From assembly GCF_030540775.2 (NCBI RefSeq), contig NZ_CP141266.1, forward strand, positions 213,501-277,500: 64,000 bases of DNA, read 5' to 3'. A program made the position numbers and the translations under genes. The stretch comes from Flavivirga abyssicola (GTDB taxonomy: Bacteria > Bacteroidota > Bacteroidia > Flavobacteriales > Flavobacteriaceae). Shown piece after piece: positions 16,470 through 25,400 of the stretch. Position 1 is the first letter of the stretch, and each line of letters opens with the position of its first letter. The notes under the pieces were generated by a model that saw only the letters and a program-made list of their open reading frames with translations, had not been told where the DNA came from and ran no database searches.

Positions 16470-17402
16470 TTATTTCACATCCATCAATTCAACATCAAAA
16501 ATAAGAGTAGCATCTGGTGGTATCACACCTCCAGCACCTCTACTTCCATACCCTAAATGACTAGGTATTACAAAACGTGCCTTGTCTCCTACTTTTAGCA
16601 AACCAATCCCTTCATCCCAGCCTGGAATGACTTGACCTACTCCTAAAGGAAAATCAATTGGTTGATTACGCTTGTATGAAGAATCGAAAACAGTGCCATC
16701 AGGCAATTGCCCTTTATAATGAACCGATACTGTTTTACCAGTTTCTGCATTTATGCCACTTCCCTCTTGAATTATTTGATAACGTAAACCGCTCTCCGTT
16801 TTATTAAAACCTGTTGCAATTTTATCCAATTCAGCTTCTGCCGCTTGTTTTGCTTCCGCCAATCTTTTTTCTCTAGAGCCTTCAAAGGTTCTAAAAGACT
16901 CAACAGCATTATAAGCTTCTGCATCATTACCTACACGAATTATTTCTAGGCTATCGATAGAATCTCCTTGGGCTATAGCATCAACAACATCTTGTCCCTC
17001 TGCTACTTTACCAAAAACAGTATGATTGTTATCTAACCACGGTGTTTCAACATGAGTGATAAAAAACTGACTTCCATTAGTCCCTGGTCCTGCATTTGCC
17101 ATAGATAAAACTCCAGGAGCATCATGTTTTAAATCTGGATGAAATTCATCATCAAATTGATACCCTGGATTTCCAGAACCTGAACCTTGTGGGCATCCTC
17201 CTTGAATCATAAAATCTGGAATAACTCTATGAAATTTTAAACCATCATAGTAAGGTGTTCCCTGAGGTTTTACCTTATTTTCAAGATTACCTTCAGCCAA
17301 AGCAACAAAATTACCTACTGTTCCAGGTGTTTTTTGATATTCTAAAGCCACAAGTATCTCTCCTTTTGTTGTATTAAATTTTGCGTATAAACCGTCTTGC
17401 AT
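16470..17402 (-). CDS. Dual-family peptidyl-prolyl isomerase: cyclophilin fused to FKBP
   Basis: This 310-residue fusion joins two unrelated prolyl isomerases. Residues 1-165 form a cyclophilin with '[19 protein letters not shown]', '[20 protein letters not shown]' and 'NNHTVFGKV', so the key Arg, Phe, Gln and Trp are present. Residues 165-205 are a charged helical linker. Residues 205-310 are an FKBP with '[19 protein letters not shown]', '[20 protein letters not shown]' and '[19 protein letters not shown]', also complete. This cyclophilin-first order has been described in flavobacteria (CFBP type). There is no signal peptide, so it acts in the cytoplasm. Confidence 0.95.
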   Translation of the reverse strand: MQDGLYAKFNTTKGEILVALEYQKTPGTVGNFVALAEGNLENKVKPQGTPYYDGLKFHRVIPDFMIQGGCPQGSGSGNPGYQFDDEFHPDLKHDAPGVLSMANAGPGTNGSQFFITHVETPWLDNNHTVFGKVAEGQDVVDAIAQGDSIDSLEIIRVGNDAEAYNAVESFRTFEGSREKRLAEAKQAAEAELDKIATGFNKTESGLRYQIIQEGSGINAETGKTVSVHYKGQLPDGTVFDSSYKRNQPIDFPLGVGQVIPGWDEGIGLLKVGDKARFVIPSHLGYGSRGAGGVIPPDATLIFDVELMDVK

Positions 17403-17440
17403 TGTTCTTTATTTTATTTAAAGCCGCAAAGATAAGGAAT

Positions 17441-17536
17441 GAAGTTTGAAGTACGAAGTTTTATTGGACCGAAGACCGAAGACCGAAGACTGTAGACCGA
17501 AGACTGTAGACTGTAGACTGTAGACTGTAGACTGAA
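17441..17536. repeat. Compound heptanucleotide array (GAAGTTT, GACCGAA/GACTGTA)
   Basis: Three units GAAGTTT, GAAGTAC, GAAGTTT (17441-17461) are followed by ten uninterrupted 7-bp units (17467-17536): GACCGAA x3, GACTGTA, GACCGAA, GACTGTA x4, GACTGAA. The array ends 4 bases from the recQ stop codon. It lies between recQ and the immunophilin gene. Confidence 0.95.
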
Positions 17537-17540
17537 ATTA

Positions 17541-19745
17541 TTAATTAGCTACTTCACTAATAAACTTTATACGATATAGACGTAATTCTTCATCGTCATA
17601 ATCGCCATCAAATTCTTCAATAGCATCATCAATATTATCAGATTCAGATTCCATAAAATAATCATGAATTTCTTCTTGCTGATCTTCATCTAAAATATCA
17701 TCTATCCAATAATTGATATTCAATTTAGTCCCAGAATAAACAATAACTTCCATTTCTTTAACGAATTCTTCCATGGACATCCCCTTTGATGAGGCAATAT
17801 CATCTAAAGGCAATTTTCTATCTATATTCTGAATAATATATAGCTTGTTAGCTGAGTTAATTCCTGTTGATTTTACGACCAGATCATCTGGACGGACTAT
17901 ATCATTTTCTTCAACATATCTGGAGATTAATTCTACAAAATCTTTACCGTATTTTTTAGCTTTTCCTTCACCAACACCATGCACATTTGCCAGTTCTGGT
18001 AAGTTAACAGGGTATTTCAAAGCCATATCTTCAAGCGAAGGGTCTTGGAAAATAACAAATGGTGGTACTTCTAACTTTTTTGCATTCTTTTTACGCAAAT
18101 CTTTAAGCATCCCCATTAATAATTCATCAGCTACGGCTCCACCACTTTTTGCTGCTGTAATAATAGTACCGTCTTCCTGTTCTCCTTCAAAGATGTGATC
18201 TTCAGTCATCATAAACGACAATGGTTTACTTATAAAAGATCTGCCAGATTCACTTAATTTTATGACACCATAAGTTTCAATATCTTTTCTAAGATATCCT
18301 GCAACCAATACTTGCCTTAATAAAGCCATCCAATATTTGTTGTCTTTGTCTTTACCTTTTCCAAAAAATGGTTGTTCATTGGTTTTATGAGAATTAATTA
18401 AGGCGTTCTCTTTACCAACAATAACGTTTACCAAGTCTTTAGATTTATATTTTTCGTTCGTTTTTTGTATCGTTTCTAATAATACTACGGCATCCTCTTT
18501 GGCTTCATGCTTCTTTTTAGGGTGCCTAACATTATCATCCATATCGCCACCTTCTCCGGTCTCATTATCAAATTCTTCTCCAAAATAATGTAAAATAAAT
18601 TTTCTTCTAGAGATAGATGTTTCTGCGAAAGCAACAACTTCTTGCAATAATGCATGTCCAATTTCTTGTTCTGCAACAGGCTTACCAGACATAAATTTCT
18701 CTAATTTTTCAATGTCTTTATATGCATAATATGCTAAACAATGTCCTTCGCCTCCATCACGCCCTGCTCTACCAGTTTCTTGATAATAACTTTCTATACT
18801 TTTAGGAATATCATGATGAATTACAAAGCGTACATCTGGTTTATCTATGCCCATACCAAAGGCAATAGTAGCCACAACCACATCGACATCTTCCATTAAG
18901 AACTTATCTTGATAGCTAGATCTTGATTTCGCATCTAATCCTGCATGATATGGTACGGCTTTGATACCATTTACTTGTAGTACTTGAGCGAGTTCTTCCA
19001 CTCTTTTTCTACTTAAACAATATACTATACCAGACTTTCCTTCATTTTGTTTTATGAATCTAATAATATCGGCATCTACATTTTTTGTTTTGGGTCTTAC
19101 CTCATAATATAAATTAGGTCTGTTGAAAGAGGCTTTAAAGGTTTTCGCATTACTTATACCCAAATTCTTTATAATATCTTCCTGAACTTTGGGTGTTGCA
19201 GTGGCTGTTAACCCAATAATAGGAATACGTTCTCCTATTCTAGCAATAATATGTCGTAAATTTCTATACTCTGGTCTAAAATCGTGTCCCCATTCACTAA
19301 TACAATGTGCTTCATCAATCGCCATGAAAGATATTTTTACAGAACGCAAAAACTCTACATTTTCTTCTTTGGTTAAAGATTCTGGTGCGACATAAAGTAA
19401 TTTCGTAACCCCATTAACAATATCTTCTTTAACACGTTTTACTTCGGTTTTATTCAATGAAGAATTTAGTACATGCGCAACGCCCTCTTCATTAGAGATT
19501 CCGCGAATGGCATCTACCTGATTTTTCATTAACGCTATTAATGGCGATACTACAATAGCGGTTCCTTCTTGCATTAATGCAGGTAACTGGTAACATAGTG
19601 ACTTTCCGCCACCAGTTGGCATAATTACAAACGTATGATTTTTTGATAAAACACTTTCGACAACATCTTCCTGCAAGCCCTTGAATTGGTTGAATCCAAA
19701 ATATTTTTTAAGAGCAGAATGCAGATCACTTTTGGTTAATAACAT
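17541..19745 (-). CDS. recQ: ATP-dependent DNA helicase RecQ
   Basis: This is a 734-residue superfamily 2 helicase. Walker A TGGGKS is at about 44-49, the DEAH box at 144-147 ('MAIDEAHCISEWGHDFR') and motif VI in 'YYQETGRAGRDGGEGHCL'. The C-terminal half continues through an RQC-like region and an HRDC domain (about 555-640, 'LPELANVHGVGEGKAKKYG'). An acidic tail follows. RecQ unwinds 3'-5' in recombination and fork repair. The length is that of Bacteroidota RecQ. It is divergent from kdsD, and a heptamer array abuts its 3' end. Confidence 0.97.
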   Translation of the reverse strand: MLLTKSDLHSALKKYFGFNQFKGLQEDVVESVLSKNHTFVIMPTGGGKSLCYQLPALMQEGTAIVVSPLIALMKNQVDAIRGISNEEGVAHVLNSSLNKTEVKRVKEDIVNGVTKLLYVAPESLTKEENVEFLRSVKISFMAIDEAHCISEWGHDFRPEYRNLRHIIARIGERIPIIGLTATATPKVQEDIIKNLGISNAKTFKASFNRPNLYYEVRPKTKNVDADIIRFIKQNEGKSGIVYCLSRKRVEELAQVLQVNGIKAVPYHAGLDAKSRSSYQDKFLMEDVDVVVATIAFGMGIDKPDVRFVIHHDIPKSIESYYQETGRAGRDGGEGHCLAYYAYKDIEKLEKFMSGKPVAEQEIGHALLQEVVAFAETSISRRKFILHYFGEEFDNETGEGGDMDDNVRHPKKKHEAKEDAVVLLETIQKTNEKYKSKDLVNVIVGKENALINSHKTNEQPFFGKGKDKDNKYWMALLRQVLVAGYLRKDIETYGVIKLSESGRSFISKPLSFMMTEDHIFEGEQEDGTIITAAKSGGAVADELLMGMLKDLRKKNAKKLEVPPFVIFQDPSLEDMALKYPVNLPELANVHGVGEGKAKKYGKDFVELISRYVEENDIVRPDDLVVKSTGINSANKLYIIQNIDRKLPLDDIASSKGMSMEEFVKEMEVIVYSGTKLNINYWIDDILDEDQQEEIHDYFMESESDNIDDAIEEFDGDYDDEELRLYRIKFISEVAN

Positions 19746-19848
19746 GAACTGTATAAAAATTTATTTACTTATTATCATACACTGAAATATTAAAACTTCA
19801 ATGATTAATTTAATAGCGCATTTAGAGATCCCCTCATTTTTTTTTCGT

Positions 19849-19856
19849 TAGTTTTG
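19849..19856 (+). promoter_or_regulatory. Putative -7 box of the kdsD operon (TAGTTTTG)
   Basis: TAGTTTTG is an exact TAnnTTTG match, 92 bases before the kdsD TTG start, implying a leader of about 85 bases. Confidence 0.4.
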
Positions 19857-19947
19857 TAACGAAAATCCAAAGTACAACAAAATTTAATTTGATTACCATT
19901 AAAGATAATAAAATCTTTAAAAGCATCAACTAAAAAAAATATAAATT

Positions 19948-20913
19948 TTGAATAGTAAAAATTCTATTACTCAAACCGCAAAACTAACAATAAATACAGA
20001 AAGTCAAGCTATTTCAAATCTTGCTAATTTAATAACAGATGATTTTGCTGATGCGGTGCAACTCATTTACAACTCCAAAGGCCGAGTAATTATTACAGGA
20101 ATTGGCAAAAGTGCCATTATTGCGAATAAAATTGTAGCCACATTAAACTCAACCGGAACACCATCCGTTTTTATGCACGCGGCAGATGCTATTCATGGTG
20201 ACCTAGGACTTATTCTTAAAGATGATGTTGTTATTTGTATTTCTAAAAGTGGAAATACACCAGAAATTAAAGTTTTAGTCCCTCTTATTAAAAGTGCTAA
20301 TAATAAAATGATTGCCATAACAGGAAATGAAGATTCCTTTTTAGGGCAACATGCTGATTTTATTTTAAACGCATATGTTGAAAAAGAAGCTTGCCCAAAT
20401 AACTTAGCACCTACTACAAGTACCACAGCTCAGTTAGTTATTGGTGATGCGCTAGCTGTTTGCTTATTAGAACTACGAGGTTTTTCTAGTAATGATTTTG
20501 CAAAATATCATCCAGGGGGTGCCCTAGGAAAAAAATTATATTTACGTGTTCAAGATATATCATCTGTAAACGAAAAGCCTAAAGTAATTCCATCTACAAA
20601 CATAAAAGATGTCATCATAGAGATTACCGAAAAAATGTTAGGTGTTACTGCTGTTGTAGAAAATGATGAAATTACAGGTATTATTACTGATGGTGACTTA
20701 CGTAGAATGTTGAGTAAAGTTGATGATTTTTCATCGTTAACAGCTAAAGATATAATGAGTGCGAATCCAAAACGCATTAATGCTGATGCTATGGCTATTG
20801 AAGCTTTAGAGGTTATGGAAACAAATGGCATATCTCAGTTGCTAGTTGAAGAAAACGGTAAATACGCCGGTGTGATTCATTTACACGATTTAATAAAAGA
20901 AGGCATTATATAA
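19948..20913 (+). CDS. kdsD: Arabinose-5-phosphate isomerase (KdsD/KpsF/GutQ family)
   Basis: This 321-residue protein has an N-terminal SIS sugar-isomerase domain (about 30-180, 'GRVIITGIGKSAIIANKIVA' and 'ICISKSGNTPEIKVLVP') and two C-terminal CBS domains (about 205-320). It converts ribulose-5-phosphate to arabinose-5-phosphate, the first committed precursor of Kdo for lipopolysaccharide. The start is TTG; no ATG lies in the conserved N-terminal region. The stop overlaps the tatC ATG (TAATG), so the two are coupled. Confidence 0.93.
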   Translation: MNSKNSITQTAKLTINTESQAISNLANLITDDFADAVQLIYNSKGRVIITGIGKSAIIANKIVATLNSTGTPSVFMHAADAIHGDLGLILKDDVVICISKSGNTPEIKVLVPLIKSANNKMIAITGNEDSFLGQHADFILNAYVEKEACPNNLAPTTSTTAQLVIGDALAVCLLELRGFSSNDFAKYHPGGALGKKLYLRVQDISSVNEKPKVIPSTNIKDVIIEITEKMLGVTAVVENDEITGIITDGDLRRMLSKVDDFSSLTAKDIMSANPKRINADAMAIEALEVMETNGISQLLVEENGKYAGVIHLHDLIKEGII

Positions 20914-21746
20914 TGGCAAAAAAAGATATAAATGAGATGTCTTTTTTAGATCATCTTGAAGATTTAAGGTGGCATTTAATTAGAATCTGTTTAGCAGTCG
21001 TAATCATTGCTACTTTGGCTTTTATTTTTAGTAGATTTATATTTGACACTATTATTTTCGCACCATTAAACATGAGTTTCCCAACTTATGACTTTTTATG
21101 CAAAACAGCCACTTTTATAAATGTAGATACTACTTTTTGTAATGAAAAAATACCTTTAATTATACAAAACAGAACCATGGCTGGACAATTTTCGGCCGAT
21201 ATATGGACTGCTATTTTAGGCGGTTTTATCATTTCCTTTCCGTATGTTATTTATCAATTGTGGAAATTTATTAGCCCTGGTTTGCATGCTAATGAGCGTA
21301 AACACTCCAGAGGTTTTATTGTTATTTCATCATTTTTATTCTTTTTAGGCGTGTTATTCGGTTACTATATTGTAACACCTTTGTCGATTAACTTTTTAGC
21401 AAACTACAGTATCTCTACAATGGTTGATAATCAAATTGATATCAGCTCGTATATTGCACTAGTTAGATCTTCAGCTTTGGCTTCTGGTTTGATTTTTGAG
21501 CTTCCAATTATCATTTATTTTCTAACCAAAATAGGATTGGTTACACCTGAGTTCCTAAAAAAATACAGAAAATATGCTTTGGTAATTGTATTAATTTTAT
21601 CTGCAATTATTACACCACCAGATATTGCCAGTCAGGTCATTGTAGCCATTCCAATTATCATTCTGTACCAGGTGAGTATTTATATTTCTAAAGTTGTTAT
21701 TAGAAATCAAAAACGAAAAGAAAAAAGACATGTCCGACATAGTTAA
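20913..21746 (+). CDS. tatC: Twin-arginine translocase subunit TatC
   Basis: This 277-residue protein has six membrane helices and TatC signatures: 'MSFLDHLEDLRWHLIRI' at the N-terminus (the conserved LxELR-type cytoplasmic segment), 'FISPGLHANERKH' around 120 and 'KYRKYALVIVLILSAIITPP' near the end. TatC is the signal-peptide receptor of the Tat export machine. No tatA or tatB gene is in the window. It overlaps both kdsD and the start region of the AhpD-like gene. Confidence 0.96.
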   Translation: MAKKDINEMSFLDHLEDLRWHLIRICLAVVIIATLAFIFSRFIFDTIIFAPLNMSFPTYDFLCKTATFINVDTTFCNEKIPLIIQNRTMAGQFSADIWTAILGGFIISFPYVIYQLWKFISPGLHANERKHSRGFIVISSFLFFLGVLFGYYIVTPLSINFLANYSISTMVDNQIDISSYIALVRSSALASGLIFELPIIIYFLTKIGLVTPEFLKKYRKYALVIVLILSAIITPPDIASQVIVAIPIIILYQVSIYISKVVIRNQKRKEKRHVRHS

Positions 21747-22077
21747 TGAATTTAATGAGTATCGTTCCAAAATGAACGATAAAATTTTAGAAGACAATAA
21801 TAAAGTAATAAAACGCATCTTCAATTTAGACACTAACGCATATGCTGAAGGGGCTTTAGATGTTAAAACGAAAGAACTTTTAGGTTTAGTGGCCTCGACA
21901 GTTTTACGTTGCGATGATTGTATAAAATACCATATGGAAACCAGTTACAAAATTGGTTTAAAAAAAGAGGAAGTTGTTGAAGCTTTAAGCATCGCTACTT
22001 TAGTTGGTGGCACCATAGTTATTCCTCATTTACGTCGTGCTTATGAATTCTGGGATGCCTTAGAAGCTCAGAATTAA
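21730..22077 (+). CDS. AhpD/carboxymuconolactone-decarboxylase-like protein
   Basis: With ATG 21730 (MSDIVNEFNEYRSKM) this is a 115-residue all-helical protein overlapping the end of tatC by 17 bases. The AhpD-type redox site is visible as C61-DD-C64 with His68 in 'LRCDDCIKYHMETSYKIGL'. The family includes alkylhydroperoxide reductase partners. An in-frame ATG-less extension to 21694 lies inside tatC and is rejected. The overlap suggests co-translation with tatC. Its specific substrate is unknown. Confidence 0.9.
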   Translation: MSDIVNEFNEYRSKMNDKILEDNNKVIKRIFNLDTNAYAEGALDVKTKELLGLVASTVLRCDDCIKYHMETSYKIGLKKEEVVEALSIATLVGGTIVIPHLRRAYEFWDALEAQN

Positions 22078-22187
22078 ATAGATTTAACCCACGGACTACC
22101 TTTAAAAATAAGAAACAAGATAAAATTAGAACATCTGCTATAATAGTGTATATGATTTTACTATTTTTAGCGTTCAGTATATAACTT

Positions 22188-22928
22188 ATGATTTTAAAAG
22201 CCCAAAATTTGATGAAGTCCTATAGTGGACGAAAAGTAGTTAAAGATGTTTCTCTTGAAGTTAATCAAGGTGAAATTGTTGGTCTTTTAGGACCTAATGG
22301 CGCAGGGAAAACGACATCTTTTTATATGATTGTTGGTTTAATAAAACCCAATGGTGGTCATATTTTCTTAGATAATACAGAAATTACTAAATACCCAATG
22401 TACAAACGTGCACAGAATGGTATTGGCTATTTGGCGCAGGAAGCTTCGGTTTTTAGAAAATTAAGTATTGAAGATAATATTCTAAGTGTTTTACAACTTA
22501 CAAAACTAAGTAAGCAGGAACAACATCATAAAATGGAGTCTCTTATTGAAGAGTTTGGTTTAGGGCATATTCGTAAAAGCCGAGGAGATTTATTATCCGG
22601 TGGCGAACGTCGTCGTACAGAGATTGCTCGTGCCTTAGCAACAGACCCTAGTTTTATTTTATTAGATGAACCATTTGCAGGGGTTGACCCTGTAGCTGTT
22701 GAAGACATACAACGTATTGTAGCGCAGCTTACCAAAAAGAATATCGGTATTTTAATTACCGATCACAATGTACAAGAAACACTAGCTATTACCGATAGAA
22801 CCTATTTAATGTTTGAAGGTAGTATTCTTAAAGCTGGTAAACCAGAAGAGCTAGCCAATGATGAAATGGTACGTAAGGTATATTTAGGTCAGAACTTTGA
22901 ACTTCGTAAGAAGAAAATTCGAGATTAG
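22188..22928 (+). CDS. lptB: LPS export ABC transporter ATP-binding protein LptB
   Basis: This 246-residue ATPase has Walker [10 protein letters not shown] (35-43), the signature [15 protein letters not shown] (about 138-152) and Walker B '[13 protein letters not shown]' (about 159-171). The ERRR signature variant is characteristic of LptB. It powers extraction of lipopolysaccharide from the inner membrane with LptFG. Location next to kdsD fits an LPS-biogenesis cluster. The terminator hairpin starts inside its stop codon. Confidence 0.95.
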   Translation: MILKAQNLMKSYSGRKVVKDVSLEVNQGEIVGLLGPNGAGKTTSFYMIVGLIKPNGGHIFLDNTEITKYPMYKRAQNGIGYLAQEASVFRKLSIEDNILSVLQLTKLSKQEQHHKMESLIEEFGLGHIRKSRGDLLSGGERRRTEIARALATDPSFILLDEPFAGVDPVAVEDIQRIVAQLTKKNIGILITDHNVQETLAITDRTYLMFEGSILKAGKPEELANDEMVRKVYLGQNFELRKKKIRD

Positions 22929-22945
22929 ACGTTAAACGTCTTTTT
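22927..22945 (+). terminator. Terminator overlapping the lptB stop codon
   Basis: AGACGT (22927-22932) pairs with ACGTCT (22936-22941) around TAA and is followed by TTTTTATTATTTTTT. The stem begins within the TAG stop codon. Confidence 0.8.
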
Positions 22946-23114
22946 ATTATTTTTTCCATTTTCCCTTTAGGCTTAGTGTCTATAGATAGATTATAACTCC
23001 TTCCTTTATAACGAGTTGTTTTAAATCTATTAAAATGATTCGTAATTATTTTTCCCTTTACTTATTTTTTATTTTATCCTCTTATTTAACTTGAATTTTG
23101 GATAAGAAAATTTA

Positions 23115-23223
23115 TGTCAGTTAGAGTGATTTTTGCAAAAAATCGTATCGAAAACAAATAAATTTTCGACAAAAAAAGGTTCTCGATACATCCCGAAGCA
23201 ACTTCGGGACACTCGAAGTGACA
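23115..23223. repeat. Cruciform/four-way-junction-like intergenic repeat
   Basis: Nested pairings are visible. Outer arms TGTCAGTTAGAGTG (23115-23128) and CACTCGAAGTGACA (23210-23223) match at 12 of 14. Inner arms GTATCGAAAAC (23145-23155) and GTTCTCGATAC (23179-23189) match at 10 of 11. Two side hairpins are ATTTT/AAAAT (23129-23143) and CCCGAAG-CAA-CTTCGGG (23192-23208). The sequence resembles a repeat often met between genes of Flavobacteriaceae. Confidence 0.75.
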
Positions 23224-23314
23224 TCTTGAACTCTTAAACTAGATTCACGTTATTTAACTATTCTTTTGGTTCATAACATCATATTTAAAAAATAATATTA
23301 AAAACATTATGAAA

Positions 23315-23359
23315 TATTAAAATTTTAATAATATCTTTATGATATCAAAATAATATCAT
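23315..23359. promoter_or_regulatory. Candidate operator: palindrome plus three ATATC boxes at 11-bp spacing
   Basis: A perfect 16-bp palindrome TATTAAAATTTTAATA (23315-23330) is followed by ATATC at 23331, 23342 and 23353, exactly 11 bp apart. The last two also form the hairpin ATGATAT/ATATCAT (23339-23359). It ends 20 bases before the SPFH start codon. The RHH gene of the same unit could bind here, which is inference. Confidence 0.45.
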
Positions 23360-23379
23360 TTTAAATCAAAATATAAATT

Positions 23380-24240
23380 ATGAAGGAAGAAAAAATCATT
23401 GCACCTGCTAACGGATATCTTATGCTATTCGTTTTTTTAATTATGTTTATTGGAAGTATCATTACTTTAATTATAACCAAAAATTTCATTTTTATTTTAT
23501 TTATAATTATTGCTATTTGTATTAAACCAGGTTTTATAATGGTACAGCCAAACAACTCTAGGGTATTATTACTTTTCGGAAAATATGTAGGTACAATTAA
23601 TAAAAATGGTTTCTATTGGGTAAATCCTTTTTTTACTAAAAAGAAAATATCATTACGGGCTAGTAACTTTGATAGTGAGCGTTTAAAAGTGAATGATAAA
23701 CTTGGTAATCCTATTATGATTAGCACAATTTTGGTTTGGAGAGTCCAAGATACTTATAAAGCTGCTTTTGATGTAGATAATTATGAAAACTTTGTTCGTG
23801 TGCAAACAGATGCTGCTGTTCGTAAACTGGCAAGCATGTATCCTTACGATAATTTTGCAGATGATGGACATACTGAAGATATTACACTACGTTCTAGTGT
23901 TAACGAGGTTAGTGAAACTTTAGAAAAAGAAATACATGAGCGCTTATCTATCGCAGGAATTGAAGTATTAGAAGCAAGAATTGGTTATTTAGCTTATGCT
24001 CAAGAAATTGCAAACGCGATGCTAAAACGTCAACAAGCAACAGCTATAGTTGCTGCCAGACATAAAATTGTAGAAGGTGCTGTGAGTATGGTTGAAATGG
24101 CTCTTGAAGAATTGGGAAAGAAAAGTATTGTAGATTTAGACGAAGAGCGAAAAGCAGCCATGGTTAGTAATCTTATGGTTATACTTTGCGGTGATAAAGA
24201 TGCTTCTCCTGTTCTAAATACTGGCACTTTAAATCAATAA
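23380..24240 (+). CDS. SPFH/Band 7 domain membrane protein
   Basis: This 286-residue protein has two N-terminal membrane helices (about 12-48) and then an SPFH/Band 7 domain: 'FIMVQPNNSRVLLLFGKYVG', 'GFYWVNPFFTKKKISLRASN' and 'NPIMISTILVWRVQDTYKA'. The C-terminal region is helical ('LAYAQEIANAMLKRQQATAI') as in stomatin-type oligomers. The family scaffolds membrane microdomains or holds proteases. The small ribbon-helix-helix gene follows 54 bases downstream, a pairing frequent in Bacteroidota. Confidence 0.9.
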   Translation: MKEEKIIAPANGYLMLFVFLIMFIGSIITLIITKNFIFILFIIIAICIKPGFIMVQPNNSRVLLLFGKYVGTINKNGFYWVNPFFTKKKISLRASNFDSERLKVNDKLGNPIMISTILVWRVQDTYKAAFDVDNYENFVRVQTDAAVRKLASMYPYDNFADDGHTEDITLRSSVNEVSETLEKEIHERLSIAGIEVLEARIGYLAYAQEIANAMLKRQQATAIVAARHKIVEGAVSMVEMALEELGKKSIVDLDEERKAAMVSNLMVILCGDKDASPVLNTGTLNQ

Positions 24241-24294
24241 ACAATACATTTGCATTTTTGTATTTAAAATTTATCAAAATAATTAATAACTCAA

Positions 24295-24471
24295 ATGGCT
24301 AAAAAAAAAGCTTTTGCATTGCGAATAAATGAAGATATGCTTAAAGCTATAGAAAAATGGGCTGCGGATGAATTCCGCAGCACAAATGGCCAAATTGAGT
24401 GGATGCTAAACGAAAGTTTAAAAAAAGCCAAACGTAGTCCTAAAAATAAAAATTCGGAAGAAAACAATTAA
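24295..24471 (+). CDS. Small Arc-type ribbon-helix-helix protein
   Basis: A 58-residue frame starting MAKKKAFALRINEDMLKAIE and continuing with KWAADEFRSTNGQIEWMLNE has the Arc/MetJ ribbon-helix-helix pattern: a beta strand (AFALRI), helix 1 (DMLKAIEKWAADE), a turn with STNGQ and helix 2 (IEWMLNESLKKA), then a basic tail. Arc-like proteins with this sequence commonly follow SPFH genes in Bacteroidota, where they are labelled DNA-binding. It could autoregulate the pair through the boxes upstream of the SPFH gene. An 8-bp perfect hairpin (24361-24381) lies inside its coding sequence. Confidence 0.85.
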   Translation: MAKKKAFALRINEDMLKAIEKWAADEFRSTNGQIEWMLNESLKKAKRSPKNKNSEENN

Positions 24472-24500
24472 CCCTCTAGGCTTTCTTTCTTCATTTACTG

Positions 24501-25394
24501 CTAAGCTTCTCCTATTTTATTCTTAAACAATTTCTTCTTAATAGTCTTAAATAACTTAACCATTAAAAGCGCCACAAAGCCAACCAGCAAACCAACAATA
24601 AAATCTTTTACATAGGATGGTAATATTTCTAAAAAATGATGAAAGAACTCAATATTATGAACAAATATACCGCCCGCTACCAACATTAGGGCTACAGTAC
24701 CAATTACAGACAAGCTTTTAATAACTATAGGAAGTGCTCTGATTAAAAAATTACCAATAAACTTTGAAACACTCTTTTCTTTACTACTTAAACTAACAAG
24801 CTTGTATCCTAAATCATCCATTCTAACAATAAGAGCAACGATGCCATAAACGCCAACTGTTGCTATTATAGCTACAATACTTACAACTAATACTTGAAAT
24901 AAAATAGGTTTTCCAAGAACAGTTCCCAATGCAATAATGACGATCTCAACTGATAAAATAAAATCAGTAAAGATTGCTGATTTTATTTTCTTCTTTTCGA
25001 GAGTTAATTGGTCTTCCTTTGATATGTTTGAATTATCAACAGTCTCTTTAGCATGTTTATGGGGCACAAAAAATTCATATATTTTTTCTGCACCCTCAAA
25101 AGCCAAATAAACACCTCCTAATACTAATGATAAAGTAACAGCCCAAGGTGCAAAAGCACTCAATAAAAAGGCTATTGGCAAAATAATTAACTTGTTAAGT
25201 GCAGATCCTTTAGTAATTGCCCACAAAACAGGCAACTCTCTGGAAGAAACAAATCCTGTAGCTTTTTCAGCATTCACCGCTAAATCATCGCCTAAGATAC
25301 CAGCTGTCTTTTTTGTGGTAATCTTACTCATTACCACAACGTCATCCATTAAAGCTGCTATGTCATCTAGTAGTGCAAAAAATCCTGATGCCAT
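24501..25394 (-). CDS. DUF808 family inner-membrane protein (YedI-like)
   Basis: This 297-residue protein opens with the DUF808 signature 'MASGFFALLDDIAALMDDVV' and 'TTKKTAGILGDDLAVNAEKA'. About six to seven hydrophobic segments follow. The family, E. coli YedI among them, has no known function. The gene lies 6 bases downstream of pssA on the same strand and so may share its transcript. Confidence 0.92.
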   Translation of the reverse strand: MASGFFALLDDIAALMDDVVVMSKITTKKTAGILGDDLAVNAEKATGFVSSRELPVLWAITKGSALNKLIILPIAFLLSAFAPWAVTLSLVLGGVYLAFEGAEKIYEFFVPHKHAKETVDNSNISKEDQLTLEKKKIKSAIFTDFILSVEIVIIALGTVLGKPILFQVLVVSIVAIIATVGVYGIVALIVRMDDLGYKLVSLSSKEKSVSKFIGNFLIRALPIVIKSLSVIGTVALMLVAGGIFVHNIEFFHHFLEILPSYVKDFIVGLLVGFVALLMVKLFKTIKKKLFKNKIGEA

Positions 25395-25400
25395 TCTTAA

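Larger units (their letters stand above)
22929..23379. other. 451-bp intergenic region: terminator, cruciform repeat and SPFH regulatory region
   Basis: No protein-like frame is visible. In order it holds the lptB terminator, AT-rich sequence, the 109-bp cruciform element at 23115-23223, the dispersed TCACGTTATTTA motif near 23246, and the palindrome with phased ATATC boxes just before the SPFH gene. Confidence 0.7.

Noticed and set aside
17441-17536. Possible CRISPR array
   Set aside because: The 7-bp units have no spacers and no cas gene is in the window; this is a simple tandem repeat.
21694-21729. Longer N-terminus for the AhpD-like protein
   Set aside because: It lies deep inside tatC and adds lysine-rich residues not conserved in the family; ATG 21730 fits better.
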